64,000 nt of DNA from Salegentibacter_A chungangensis (GCF_042678405.1 NZ_JBHTLI010000001.1:1054001-1118000), one strand, 5' to 3'. Shown: positions 15,316 through 23,987, numbered from the stretch's first letter. Program-made: numbers and translations. The notes: generated by a model not told the origin, from the sequence alone.

Positions 15316-16560
15316 ATGGAAGTTTTAAAAATAGCAACAGCGGGAAGTGTAGATGATGGTAAAAGTACCCTTATTGGGAGACTGCTTTACGATACAAGAT
15401 CACTTACTTCAGATAAACTGGAAGCCATTGAAAAGAGCAGTAGAAAGAAAGGTTACGATTACCTGGATTTTTCTCTCGCTACCGATGGCCTTGTTGCCGA
15501 AAGGGAACAGGGAATAACCATAGATGTGGCTCATATCTATTTTTCCACAAAGAAGAAAAGCTACATTATTGCCGATACTCCGGGACACGTTGAGTACACC
15601 AGGAATATGGTAACCGGGGCTTCAACTTCAGAAGCTTCAATTATTCTAATCGACGCGAGAAAGGGAGTTATCGAACAGACTTACAGACACTTTTTTATCA
15701 ACAACCTGCTTCGGGTTAAAGAAGTAATTGTAGCGGTGAATAAGATGGACCTGGTTAATTATTCTGAAGAGGTGTTCAATGAGATCGTTGCCGATTTTCA
15801 GGAGTTACGTAACAATAGCGAATTTAAAGACCAGAAGATTACTTTTATTCCGGTTAGTGCCCTTTGGGGGGAGAATATAGCAGAAAGATCTACCGCTATG
15901 GCCTGGTATGAAGGGGATACGGTGCTGGAACATCTAGGGAACATCAAAGCCGAAGACTTTAGAGAGGAGAGCCAGGCAAGATTTTCGGTTCAAACAGTAA
16001 TCCGCCCCAAAACAGATGAATATCACGATTTCAGGGGTTATGCCGGTAAAATTAGCGGTAGTAGTCTTAAAGTTGGTGATGAGGTGACCGTATTGCCATC
16101 TTTGACCACTTCAAGCATTAAGGAAATATACTTTTTTGATCAGAAATTTGAAGAAGCACCTGCGGGAAGTTCGGTTACCATAAGCCTTGCCGACGATATA
16201 AATGTGGCAAGAGGTGATATGCTGGTGAAGACCGGGGAAGAACCGCAGCAAACGAAACTCCTTAACGCTACCGTGTGCTGGATGGATAATAAAGAGCTAA
16301 TAGCGGGAACCAAATATGTTCTACAACATCATACCAATGGAATACTCGCCAAGATCAATAAGGTAGAAGGTCATATCCAAACAAATTTTGGAGGAGTTAA
16401 AGAAGCTTCTTCGTTAAAATTGAACGAGATAGGGAAGGTCTCCATAAAATTAAGCAAACCGATCTTCGCCGATAATTTTGAGGATAATAAAGCCAACGGA
16501 AGATTTATTTTGGTAGACACTCAAACCAATACAACTGCCGGAGTCGGTTTTATCAAATAA
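15316..16560 (+). CDS. cysN: Sulfate adenylyltransferase subunit 1 (GTPase)
   Basis: This 414-residue EF-Tu-like GTPase partners CysD. G1 is GSVDDGKST (about 10-18), G3 is DTPGHVEY (about 91-98) and G4 is NKMD. The two beta-barrel domains follow. No APS kinase domain is fused, unlike the NodQ/CysNC forms. It is the last gene of the cys operon, closed by a terminator at 16592-16634. Confidence 0.95.
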   Translation: MEVLKIATAGSVDDGKSTLIGRLLYDTRSLTSDKLEAIEKSSRKKGYDYLDFSLATDGLVAEREQGITIDVAHIYFSTKKKSYIIADTPGHVEYTRNMVTGASTSEASIILIDARKGVIEQTYRHFFINNLLRVKEVIVAVNKMDLVNYSEEVFNEIVADFQELRNNSEFKDQKITFIPVSALWGENIAERSTAMAWYEGDTVLEHLGNIKAEDFREESQARFSVQTVIRPKTDEYHDFRGYAGKISGSSLKVGDEVTVLPSLTTSSIKEIYFFDQKFEEAPAGSSVTISLADDINVARGDMLVKTGEEPQQTKLLNATVCWMDNKELIAGTKYVLQHHTNGILAKINKVEGHIQTNFGGVKEASSLKLNEIGKVSIKLSKPIFADNFEDNKANGRFILVDTQTNTTAGVGFIK

Positions 16561-16591
16561 AAAGAGGAAAAATTTTCTAGGCTTAATAACT

Positions 16592-16634
16592 AAAGTCCTT
16601 CAGGTGTTTAACATTGAAGGACTTTCTCTTTTTG
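16592..16634 (+). terminator. Terminator of the cys operon
   Basis: AAAGTCCTTCA (16592-16602) pairs perfectly with TGAAGGACTTT (16615-16625), followed by a pyrimidine run with five consecutive T. Confidence 0.85.
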
Positions 16635-16660
16635 AGGTGATAGTGATCTTCGAATATTTT

Positions 16661-16700
16661 CCCCTCCTTTTTAAGGAGGGGTGGCCGTAGGCCGGGGTGG
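16661..16700. repeat. REP-like palindromic element
   Basis: CCCCTCC (16661-16667) pairs with GGAGGGG (16675-16681). A second small palindrome, TGGCC-GTA-GGCC, and then GGGGTGG follow directly. Elements of the form CCCCTCC...GGAGGGGTGGCC..GGCCGGGGTGG are familiar as dispersed intergenic repeats in flavobacterial genomes. Only one full copy was noticed in this window. It abuts the -7 element of the OsmC gene. Confidence 0.6.
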
Positions 16701-16710
16701 TTAATTTTCC

Positions 16711-16718
16711 TAACTTTG
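16711..16718 (+). promoter_or_regulatory. -7 element of the OsmC-family gene
   Basis: TAACTTTG matches TAnnTTTG and stands 23 nt before the ATG. The expected -33 region falls inside the REP-like element and has no TTG. Confidence 0.5.
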
Positions 16719-16741
16719 TTGAAATTAATATTTCTTCAAAG

Positions 16742-17164
16742 ATGAAAGTAAGTTTAAAACGAATCAACGATAATTACCTTTTTGAAACTAAGAACGAACG
16801 CGGGAATATAGTTCTGTTAGATAATAAATCTGAAGAAGAACCAAAGGGCTCCAGCCCGATGGACCTTATTTTACGCGGAATTGCAGGCTGCAGCAGTATA
16901 GATGTGGTGATGATCCTCAAAAAACAGCATCACGAGCTGGACGACCTTCGCGTTGAGGTAGAAGGCTTCCGTGAAGAAGGTGCTATTCCTAATGTTTTTA
17001 CCAAAATTCATTTGAATTTCATTTTGAAAGGAGACCTGCCGGCGGCAAAGGTCAAAAGAGCCGTGGAGCTTTCTATGGAGAAATACTGTTCTGTTTCAAA
17101 AATGCTGGAAAAAGCAGCCGAAATCTCGTACGGGATCACTCTGAACGGAGAAACCGTGGTATAG
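16742..17164 (+). CDS. OsmC/YhfA-family protein
   Basis: This 140-residue protein carries the two family cysteines, Cys50 in GCSSIDV and Cys116 in KYCSVSK, which in OsmC/Ohr proteins reduce organic hydroperoxides. The sequence resembles the YhfA-like branch, whose substrate is not established. I use the ATG at 16742 because the family N-terminus (MKVSLKRI) begins there; the upstream frame would start inside the REP-like element. It stands alone between the cys operon terminator and the SAM riboswitch of metH. Confidence 0.87.
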   Translation: MKVSLKRINDNYLFETKNERGNIVLLDNKSEEEPKGSSPMDLILRGIAGCSSIDVVMILKKQHHELDDLRVEVEGFREEGAIPNVFTKIHLNFILKGDLPAAKVKRAVELSMEKYCSVSKMLEKAAEISYGITLNGETVV

Positions 17165-17244
17165 GTTAATTTTGATTTAAATTCCTTGGAATTGGCTGAA
17201 GTATAGCCTTAATTTGCTGTACAAGTTCATTTTTTAATAAAAAT

Positions 17245-17351
17245 CGTTATCAAGAAAGGCAGAGGGATTAGACCCTTTGAAGCCTTAGCAACCCTCCTGT
17301 AATGGGAGAAGGTGCTACGTTCTACCACACAATAATTGTGGACAGATAACT
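17245..17351 (+). promoter_or_regulatory. SAM-I (S-box) riboswitch upstream of metH
   Basis: P1 is GTTATC (17246-17251) with GATAAC (17345-17350). Between them stand the conserved pieces in order: CAAGAAAGGCAGAGGGA, GAAGCC, AGCAACCC, GAAGGTGCTA and a terminal stem CCACACAATAATTGTGG. These match the S-box consensus closely. The aptamer ends 52 nt before the metH start. Only a weak hairpin (AAAGAA with TTCTTT) and a T run follow, so the expression platform is unclear. It should shut the metH-metF operon when SAM is high. Confidence 0.95.
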
Positions 17352-17402
17352 CAAAGAATTCCTTCCGTCTTCTTTTTTGATACGATCTTATAATTCAATA
17401 AG

Positions 17403-18419
17403 ATGTCAAAATTAGAAGAACAACTCTCACAAAAAATATTAATACTCGATGGTGCAATGGGCACTATGCTTCAGGAATATAATTTTTCTGAAGAGGATTT
17501 CCGCGGAAACCGTTTTGCTGACTGGCCTGTTTCCGTAAAAGGAAATAACGACCTGCTTTCCCTTACGCAGCCCGAAGCCATTGCCGAGATACACCGAAAA
17601 TATTTTGAGGCCGGGGCAGATATTGTGGAAACCAATACTTTCTCCGGTACAGCCATTGCTATGGCCGATTATCAGATGGAGCACCTTATCTATGAGCTTA
17701 ATTACGAGTCGGCTTATATCGCAAAGAAGGTGGCAACAGAACTTAGCGAGGCGAATCCTGAAAAACCCAGATTTGTAGCCGGGGCAATGGGTCCTACCAA
17801 TAAGACAGCCAGTATGTCGCCAGATGTTAATGATCCGGGCTTCAGGGCTATTTCGTTTTCTGAATTGAAAAAGGCATATAAAGACCAGGCTGAAGCCTTA
17901 GTGGCAGGTGGGGTTGACATTCTTTTAGTGGAAACGGTTTTTGACACGCTTAATGCCAAGGCCGCGCTTTTTGCCATAGACGAGCTGAAAGAGGAAAAGA
18001 ACCTGGATATACCCGTGATGGTGAGCGGGACCATAACGGATGCTTCCGGGAGGACACTTTCGGGACAAACCGCTGAAGCTTTCCTGATCTCTGTTTCTCA
18101 TATTCCGCTGTTGAGCATTGGATTCAATTGCGCTTTGGGTGCAAAGCAGCTTACCCCTCACCTTGAAGCCCTGGACCGCAATACCGAGTTCGGGATTTCT
18201 GCCCATCCCAATGCCGGACTTCCCAATGCCTTTGGAGAATATGAACAGTCTGCAGAACAAATGGCTGAACAGATCAGGGAATACCTTGAGAAAGGTCTTG
18301 TGAACATCCTGGGAGGCTGTTGCGGTACCACTCCCGAACATATTAAAGCCATTGCCGAAATAGCAAAGGACTATTCACCGCGCCCTTTTAAAAAGAGATT
18401 TCAAACACAAAGAGTTTAG
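17403..18419 (+). CDS. metH: Methionine synthase, homocysteine-binding module (split MetH, N-terminal part)
   Basis: This 338-residue protein carries only the homocysteine S-methyltransferase domain of cobalamin-dependent methionine synthase. The zinc ligands are visible as Cys in FNCALGA and the pair in GGCCGTT near the C-terminus. The remaining MetH modules are encoded by the next gene, whose ATG follows the stop without any gap. Split MetH is common in Bacteroidota. It is controlled by the SAM-I riboswitch just upstream. Confidence 0.93.
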   Translation: MSKLEEQLSQKILILDGAMGTMLQEYNFSEEDFRGNRFADWPVSVKGNNDLLSLTQPEAIAEIHRKYFEAGADIVETNTFSGTAIAMADYQMEHLIYELNYESAYIAKKVATELSEANPEKPRFVAGAMGPTNKTASMSPDVNDPGFRAISFSELKKAYKDQAEALVAGGVDILLVETVFDTLNAKAALFAIDELKEEKNLDIPVMVSGTITDASGRTLSGQTAEAFLISVSHIPLLSIGFNCALGAKQLTPHLEALDRNTEFGISAHPNAGLPNAFGEYEQSAEQMAEQIREYLEKGLVNILGGCCGTTPEHIKAIAEIAKDYSPRPFKKRFQTQRV

Positions 18420-21101
18420 ATGATGAGTGAGATACGACCTTTAAAATTATCGGGGCTGGAGCCTCTTGTGATCACTCCGGAGAGCAATTTTATAAACGTC
18501 GGGGAACGTACCAATGTGGCCGGTTCCAGAAAATTCCTGAGACTGATCAAAGAAGAAAGATATGATGAAGCCCTGGAAGTGGCACGCGATCAGGTGGAAG
18601 GCGGGGCCCAGATCATAGATATTAATATGGACGATGGCCTGATAGAAGGCCGGGAGGCAATGCTCAGGTTTCTGAATCTTTTGGTGGCCGAACCCGATAT
18701 CGCCAGGGTTCCGATTATGATAGACAGTTCCAAATGGGAAATTATAGAAGCCGGGCTTCAGGTGGTGCAGGGTAAATGTGTGGTGAATTCCATAAGCCTC
18801 AAGGAAGGTGAGGAAGAGTTCATCTGGCGTGCCAAAAAGATCAGGCGCTATGGAGCAGCCGTAATTGTAATGGCTTTTGACGAGATAGGGCAGGCCGATA
18901 ATTATGAACGCCGAATCGAGATTGCCAAACGTTCTTATGAGCTGCTTACTCAGAAAGTGAGTTTTCCGCCCGAGGATATCATTTTTGACCTGAATATTTT
19001 TCCAGTGGGTACGGGAATGGAAGAACACCGAAGAAATGCCATCGATTTTATTGAAGGTACCCGGTGGGTTCGTGAGAACCTTCCCCACTGCAGTATCAGT
19101 GGAGGGGTAAGCAATGTTTCCTTTTCTTTCCGCGGAAACAATCCTGTTCGGGAGGCTATGCATTCGGTATTTCTATATCACGCTATAAAAGCCGGGATGA
19201 ATATGGGAATTGTGAATCCCGCCCTGCTTGAAGTGTATGATGAGATCCCGAAAGATCTGCTGGAGCACGTAGAAGATGTTATCCTGGACCGAAGAGCCGA
19301 TGGAACCGAGAGGCTTTTGGCCTTCGCCGAAAATGTGGTAGGTAAAAAAAGGGAGAATAAGACCGATCTTTCCTGGAGGGAAAAGCCTTTGCAGGACAGG
19401 ATCACCCACGCCCTGGTGAAGGGTATTGATGCTTATATCATAGATGATGTGGAACAGGCAAGACAGGAGACAGAAAGGCCCCTGGATGTTATTGAAGGCC
19501 CCTTGATGATTGGAATGAATGTGGTTGGAGATCTCTTCGGAAGCGGAAAGATGTTCCTGCCTCAGGTGGTGAAATCGGCCAGGGTTATGAAGAAAGCAGT
19601 GGCTTACCTTTTACCTTATATCGAAGCCGATAAGGCTAACAAAAGACAGTCGGCAGGAAAGGTTTTGATGGCGACCGTGAAGGGTGATGTGCACGATATT
19701 GGTAAAAATATTGTGAGCGTTGTTTTGGGATGCAATAATTACGAGATCATAGATCTTGGAGTGATGGTTCCGCCTGAAAAGATCATAGAAACCGCCAAAG
19801 CAGAGAATGTTGATGCCATTGGCCTGAGCGGACTTATTACCCCTTCTCTGGATGAGATGGTGTTTCTGGCCAGGGAGATGGAGCGGCAGGAGTTTGAAGT
19901 GCCCTTGCTTATAGGGGGCGCAACCACCTCTAAGGCGCATACCGCCGTGAAAATAGATCCGCAGTATCATCAGGCCGTCGCACATGTGAATGATGCTTCA
20001 AGGGCCGTGACCATTGTAGGTGAGCTTTTGAAGGAAAGCACCCGTGAAAAGTACAAACAGGACCTGAAGGCCGAATATGATAAATTCAGGCAGAATTTTA
20101 AGAAACGGAGTAAGATCAAATCATTTCTGAGCCTTGAAGAGGCAAGGAAAAACAAATTTCAGATCGATTGGCAGCATAGCCCTATCCCTAAACCGAATCA
20201 ACTTGGAATAAAGCTGATAGAGGATTTTGACCTGAGAATCCTTGAAGATTATATAGACTGGAGTCCTTTTTTCAGAAGCTGGGACCTGCACGGCCGTTAT
20301 CCTGATATCCTGAATGATAAAAAAGTGGGGGAGCAGGCACAAAACCTTTTTAATGATGCGAAGGTTCTCCTGAAAAGAATCTTTGATGAGAAACTGCTGA
20401 AAGCAAAGGCTGTTTTTGGTCTTTTTGAAGCAAATTCTGTGAATCACGATGATATTGAAGTTTATAATTCACCGGACTCTGGTGAAAAGGGAATTGTTTT
20501 CAGGACGCTCAGGCAGCAGCTGAAAAAGCACCGGGAAAAGCCCAATTTCGCCCTTGCCGATTTTATCGCACCTAAGGAAAGCGGGATCCGGGATTATATC
20601 GGTTGTTTCTGCGTGAGCACCGGGTTTGGAACCCAAGAGCTGGCGGCTCAGTTTGAGAAAGATCACGATGACTATAATTCGATTATGATCAAAGCTCTGG
20701 CCGACCGGCTTGCCGAGGCCTTTGCCGAATACCTGCATAAAGAAATAAGGACGAAATACTGGGGCTACGCACCCGAGGAAAAACTCAGCAATGAAGATCT
20801 GATCAGGGAAGCCTATAAGGGGATCCGGCCCGCTCCGGGTTATCCGGCCTGTCCCGATCACCTGGAAAAACTCAGCATCTGGGAGCTGTTGAAAGTGGAG
20901 GAGCATATCGGGGTGAAGCTTACCGAAAGCCTGGCAATGTGGCCGGCTGCCAGCGTGAGCGGTTATTATTTCGCCAATCCCGAAGCCCGCTATTTTGGGC
21001 TGGGTAAGATAAAGCAGGACCAGGTAAAGGACTTTGCAGAAAGAAAAGGAATTTCATTTAAGAAAGCCGAAAAATGGCTGACCCCGAACATAGCCGATTA
21101 A
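18420..21101 (+). CDS. metH: Methionine synthase, folate/cobalamin/activation modules (split MetH, C-terminal part)
   Basis: This 893-residue protein has the pterin-binding domain (about 10-300), the cobalamin cap and B12-binding domain with GDVHDIGKNIV near 422 (His is the lower axial cobalt ligand), and the SAM-dependent reactivation domain with RPAPGYPACPDH near 802. Together with the preceding gene it makes a full MetH that methylates homocysteine with methyl-tetrahydrofolate. The start ATG directly follows the previous stop, so the subunits are presumably made in equal amounts. metF follows after 52 nt. Confidence 0.95.
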   Translation: MMSEIRPLKLSGLEPLVITPESNFINVGERTNVAGSRKFLRLIKEERYDEALEVARDQVEGGAQIIDINMDDGLIEGREAMLRFLNLLVAEPDIARVPIMIDSSKWEIIEAGLQVVQGKCVVNSISLKEGEEEFIWRAKKIRRYGAAVIVMAFDEIGQADNYERRIEIAKRSYELLTQKVSFPPEDIIFDLNIFPVGTGMEEHRRNAIDFIEGTRWVRENLPHCSISGGVSNVSFSFRGNNPVREAMHSVFLYHAIKAGMNMGIVNPALLEVYDEIPKDLLEHVEDVILDRRADGTERLLAFAENVVGKKRENKTDLSWREKPLQDRITHALVKGIDAYIIDDVEQARQETERPLDVIEGPLMIGMNVVGDLFGSGKMFLPQVVKSARVMKKAVAYLLPYIEADKANKRQSAGKVLMATVKGDVHDIGKNIVSVVLGCNNYEIIDLGVMVPPEKIIETAKAENVDAIGLSGLITPSLDEMVFLAREMERQEFEVPLLIGGATTSKAHTAVKIDPQYHQAVAHVNDASRAVTIVGELLKESTREKYKQDLKAEYDKFRQNFKKRSKIKSFLSLEEARKNKFQIDWQHSPIPKPNQLGIKLIEDFDLRILEDYIDWSPFFRSWDLHGRYPDILNDKKVGEQAQNLFNDAKVLLKRIFDEKLLKAKAVFGLFEANSVNHDDIEVYNSPDSGEKGIVFRTLRQQLKKHREKPNFALADFIAPKESGIRDYIGCFCVSTGFGTQELAAQFEKDHDDYNSIMIKALADRLAEAFAEYLHKEIRTKYWGYAPEEKLSNEDLIREAYKGIRPAPGYPACPDHLEKLSIWELLKVEEHIGVKLTESLAMWPAASVSGYYFANPEARYFGLGKIKQDQVKDFAERKGISFKKAEKWLTPNIAD

Positions 21102-21153
21102 TGATTCTCATTCTGATTTGGATTCAGAATTTAACCGAAAAGAATTTAAATTG

Positions 21154-22110
21154 ATGAAAATTACCGAACACATAAAAGCAGCAGAAGGAAAAAGCCTTTT
21201 TTCCTTCGAAATTTTACCGCCTTTAAAAGGGCATAATATCCAATCTATTTATCAAAGCATAGATCCCTTGATGGAATTTGATCCGCCGTTTATAGATGTG
21301 ACTTACCACCGGGAGGAGTATGTGTATTCTGAAAGGGATAATGGTCTTTTGGAAAAGAAGATCGTAAGAAAAAGGCCGGGTACCGTTGGGATCTGTGCGG
21401 CAATTCAGAGCAGGTATGGTGTAGATGCAGTACCTCACATCCTTTGTGGCGGATTTTCTAAAGAGGATACCGAGAACTTTCTTATAGATATTGATTTTCT
21501 TGGGATCAAGAATGTGATGGCGCTTCGCGGTGATGCCGTAAAGAGTGAGATATATTTTAAACCTGAACCTGACGGGAACTGTTATGCCAGTGACCTGGTA
21601 ACCCAGATAAGAGAGATGAATAAAGGGAATTACCTGGATGAGGTGATCGAAAAAGGGCATAATACCGATTTCTGTGTGGGGGTTGCCGGTTATCCCGAGA
21701 AGCATATGGAAGCTCCGAGTCTCGATAAGGATATACAAAGGCTTAAAGAGAAGATCGAGGCGGGAGCTGAATATGTAGTGACCCAGATGTTCTTTGATAA
21801 CGAGCGTTTCTTTGAATTCGTGGAAAAATGTCGTGAAAGCGGAATAACAGTTCCTATCATACCCGGTTTAAAACCAATCGCAACCAAGAGGCAGTTAAGT
21901 GTGATCCCGCATCGGTTTCACGTAGATATGCCCGATTGTCTTATAAAAGAGGTTGAAAAATGTAAGGATAACAAGGAAGTGAGACAGGTGGGTGTTGAAT
22001 GGTGCATTCAGCAGAGCAGGGAGCTGGTGGCCCGGGGAGTGCCGGTTTTGCACTATTATTCTATGGGGAAAAGTACCAATATTCAGAAAATAGCTTCAGC
22101 TGTTTTTTAA
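21154..22110 (+). CDS. metF: 5,10-Methylenetetrahydrofolate reductase
   Basis: This 318-residue flavoprotein supplies 5-methyl-tetrahydrofolate to MetH. The catalytic Glu is in FSFEILPP near the N-terminus, ALRGD (folate/FAD site) lies near 128, and VTQMFFDN near 209 is typical. The start is taken at 21154 (MKITEHI); the upstream frame start at 21118 adds sequence unlike the family. It is the last gene of the SAM-I-controlled metH-metF unit. Confidence 0.94.
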   Translation: MKITEHIKAAEGKSLFSFEILPPLKGHNIQSIYQSIDPLMEFDPPFIDVTYHREEYVYSERDNGLLEKKIVRKRPGTVGICAAIQSRYGVDAVPHILCGGFSKEDTENFLIDIDFLGIKNVMALRGDAVKSEIYFKPEPDGNCYASDLVTQIREMNKGNYLDEVIEKGHNTDFCVGVAGYPEKHMEAPSLDKDIQRLKEKIEAGAEYVVTQMFFDNERFFEFVEKCRESGITVPIIPGLKPIATKRQLSVIPHRFHVDMPDCLIKEVEKCKDNKEVRQVGVEWCIQQSRELVARGVPVLHYYSMGKSTNIQKIASAVF

Positions 22111-22120
22111 AATATTAGGC

Positions 22121-22128
22121 TACATTTG
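22121..22128 (+). promoter_or_regulatory. -7 element of the PagL-like gene
   Basis: TACATTTG matches TAnnTTTG exactly and lies 6 nt before the ATG at 22135, implying a leaderless or almost leaderless transcript. Confidence 0.55.
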
Positions 22129-22134
22129 TGTCCT

Positions 22135-23235
22135 ATGAGGAAAATTACGGGTTATTTTTTTCTGTTTTTCTGCTGTAGCATTCTGGCCCAGGAGAAGGAC
22201 AAAAATCATTATTTTCTGGACGCCAGTTATTTTTACGGCACCATCGCAGAACATAACCCCGATCTTGCCCACCTCATAACAGGCCATCCCACGGGATTAA
22301 TTCTAAGCTTTAACCGGAAGACTTTCGGAAAGAAAGCCTGGGAACGCCGTTATAATTATCCGGACATCGGTTACAGTTTTACCTATCAGGATATGAAGAA
22401 TCCGTACCTGGGTGATAATTATGGGCTTTACGCCCATATGAACTTTTATTTTTTTAAACGGAACCTGATGTTGCGAATAGGACAGGGGCTGGCGATGACT
22501 TCGGACCCGTATCATCCCGATGATAATTTCAGGAATAAGGCTTATGGTTCGCGATTGCTGAGCAGTACGTATTTGATGGCTAATTATAAGAAGGAAAACA
22601 TTTTTGAAGGATTGGGCCTGCAGGGAGGGATCTCTCTCATCCATTATTCCAACGCCGATTTTAAATCGCCGAATGCCAGTACCAATACCTTCACTTTTAA
22701 CCTGGGGCTGAACTATAGAATTGGAGAAAATGAACTGCCCTCTTATGTTCCGAAGAGAAGAAAGGAAAAATACACCGAGCCTTTTCATTATAACTTTGTG
22801 TTGAGAAGCGGTGTGAACACGATGGGGGTGATAGGTTCGGAACAATACCCGTTCCTAACGCTGACCGCGTTTGCAGATAAGGTGGTGAATCACAAAAGTA
22901 CCCTGCAGGCGGGGACCGAGCTTTTTCTCTCCAAGGCGATGGAAGAAAGGATTCGATATGAATCTATTGCTTTTCCCTTGGGAGAGACCGAAGGCGATGA
23001 AGATGCAAAACGCATAGGAGCTTTCGTAGGGCACCAGCTTACTTTTAATAAATTATCTGTGATCACCCAATTGGGATATTATGTATACTATCCCTATGAA
23101 CATTACGTGGAAAGACTATATAACAGGATAGGTTTGAAAAGAATAATCACTCCTGATTTATGGGGCTCAATTACGGTACGTTCACACTGGGCGAATGCTG
23201 AAGCCGTGGAATTTTCAATCGGTTACAGGTTATGA
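22135..23235 (+). CDS. Outer-membrane acyloxyacyl hydrolase / lipid A 3-O-deacylase (PagL-like)
   Basis: This 366-residue protein has a signal peptide (MRKITGYFFLFFCCSILA, then Q). The body consists of alternating beta strands and ends in an aromatic C-terminus, as expected for an outer-membrane barrel. LIHYSNADF near 179-187 matches the His-x-Ser-Asn-Ala active-site motif of PagL, which removes the 3-O acyl chain of lipid A. It is about twice the length of PagL; long forms of this type are common in Flavobacteriaceae. The next gene overlaps its stop by 4 nt. Confidence 0.8.
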   Translation: MRKITGYFFLFFCCSILAQEKDKNHYFLDASYFYGTIAEHNPDLAHLITGHPTGLILSFNRKTFGKKAWERRYNYPDIGYSFTYQDMKNPYLGDNYGLYAHMNFYFFKRNLMLRIGQGLAMTSDPYHPDDNFRNKAYGSRLLSSTYLMANYKKENIFEGLGLQGGISLIHYSNADFKSPNASTNTFTFNLGLNYRIGENELPSYVPKRRKEKYTEPFHYNFVLRSGVNTMGVIGSEQYPFLTLTAFADKVVNHKSTLQAGTELFLSKAMEERIRYESIAFPLGETEGDEDAKRIGAFVGHQLTFNKLSVITQLGYYVYYPYEHYVERLYNRIGLKRIITPDLWGSITVRSHWANAEAVEFSIGYRL

Positions 23236-23987
23236 AAAAACTAGTTGTAATATTATGGATCCTGCTGCTCGGCCTTGCTTCCTGCGATACCGAGAAGGCT
23301 CCGGACTGTTTTCAGACCGCAGGAAAGATCGTGAAAAAGGAAGTTCAGCTTGAAGCTTTTGAAGAGGTAATGGTCTATGAGCGGGTAAAGCTTTTTATTC
23401 AGCAGGGCGAAGAATATTCGGCGACTATAGAAACCGGGGAAAATTTGCTGGAAGAAGTAAGCCTCGAGGTTAAAGATAACCGGCTGAGCATCAGGAATAC
23501 CAATGCCTGTAACCTGTTCAGGGATTATGAGGTGACCAAAGTTTACCTGACCACTCCTACGCTTAATTGGCTTCAGAACAGCAGCGGGAGTGCGATAGAA
23601 AGCATAGGAACGCTGAATTTTCCTGAACTATGGCTGCGTTCCTTTAACCAGGAAATGGATCCTGATATTCATACCAATGGCGACTTTATTCTTGAACTGA
23701 ATGTTGAAAGGCTCAGAATCACGAACGATAATTTTTCGAATTACTTCCTGACGGGGAATGTTGGGACTGCAGATATTTTCTTTGCCGGGGGAGACGGAAG
23801 GCTGGAAGCAGCAGACTTAATTGTGCAGCATTATGATATTTTCCATCGTGGAACCAATAAACTTATTGTGAATCCGCAGCAGTCAATAAAGGGAGATATT
23901 TACGGGTTTGGCGATGTTATTTCAAAAAACAGGCCGCCCGAAGTGAATGTAAAGGAGCATTATAAAGGCCGTCTTATTTTTGAGTAA
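23232..23987 (+). CDS. Lipoprotein with head GIN domain (DUF2807)
   Basis: This 251-residue protein has a lipobox (LLGLASC) and a right-handed beta-helix-like body. The pattern FEEVMVYERVKLFIQQGEEY...LEVKDNRLSIRN is typical of the DUF2807 / head GIN domain family. The family's function is unknown; adhesion or an envelope role is often assumed. It is coupled to the PagL-like gene by ATGA overlap. Its 3' end overlaps the convergent gldA by 14 nt. Confidence 0.82.
   Translation: MKKLVVILWILLLGLASCDTEKAPDCFQTAGKIVKKEVQLEAFEEVMVYERVKLFIQQGEEYSATIETGENLLEEVSLEVKDNRLSIRNTNACNLFRDYEVTKVYLTTPTLNWLQNSSGSAIESIGTLNFPELWLRSFNQEMDPDIHTNGDFILELNVERLRITNDNFSNYFLTGNVGTADIFFAGGDGRLEAADLIVQHYDIFHRGTNKLIVNPQQSIKGDIYGFGDVISKNRPPEVNVKEHYKGRLIFE

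Noticed and set aside
18447..19163. 238-codon minus-strand frame inside metH
   Set aside because: It is antisense to a gene with clear catalytic motifs and has no domain of its own.
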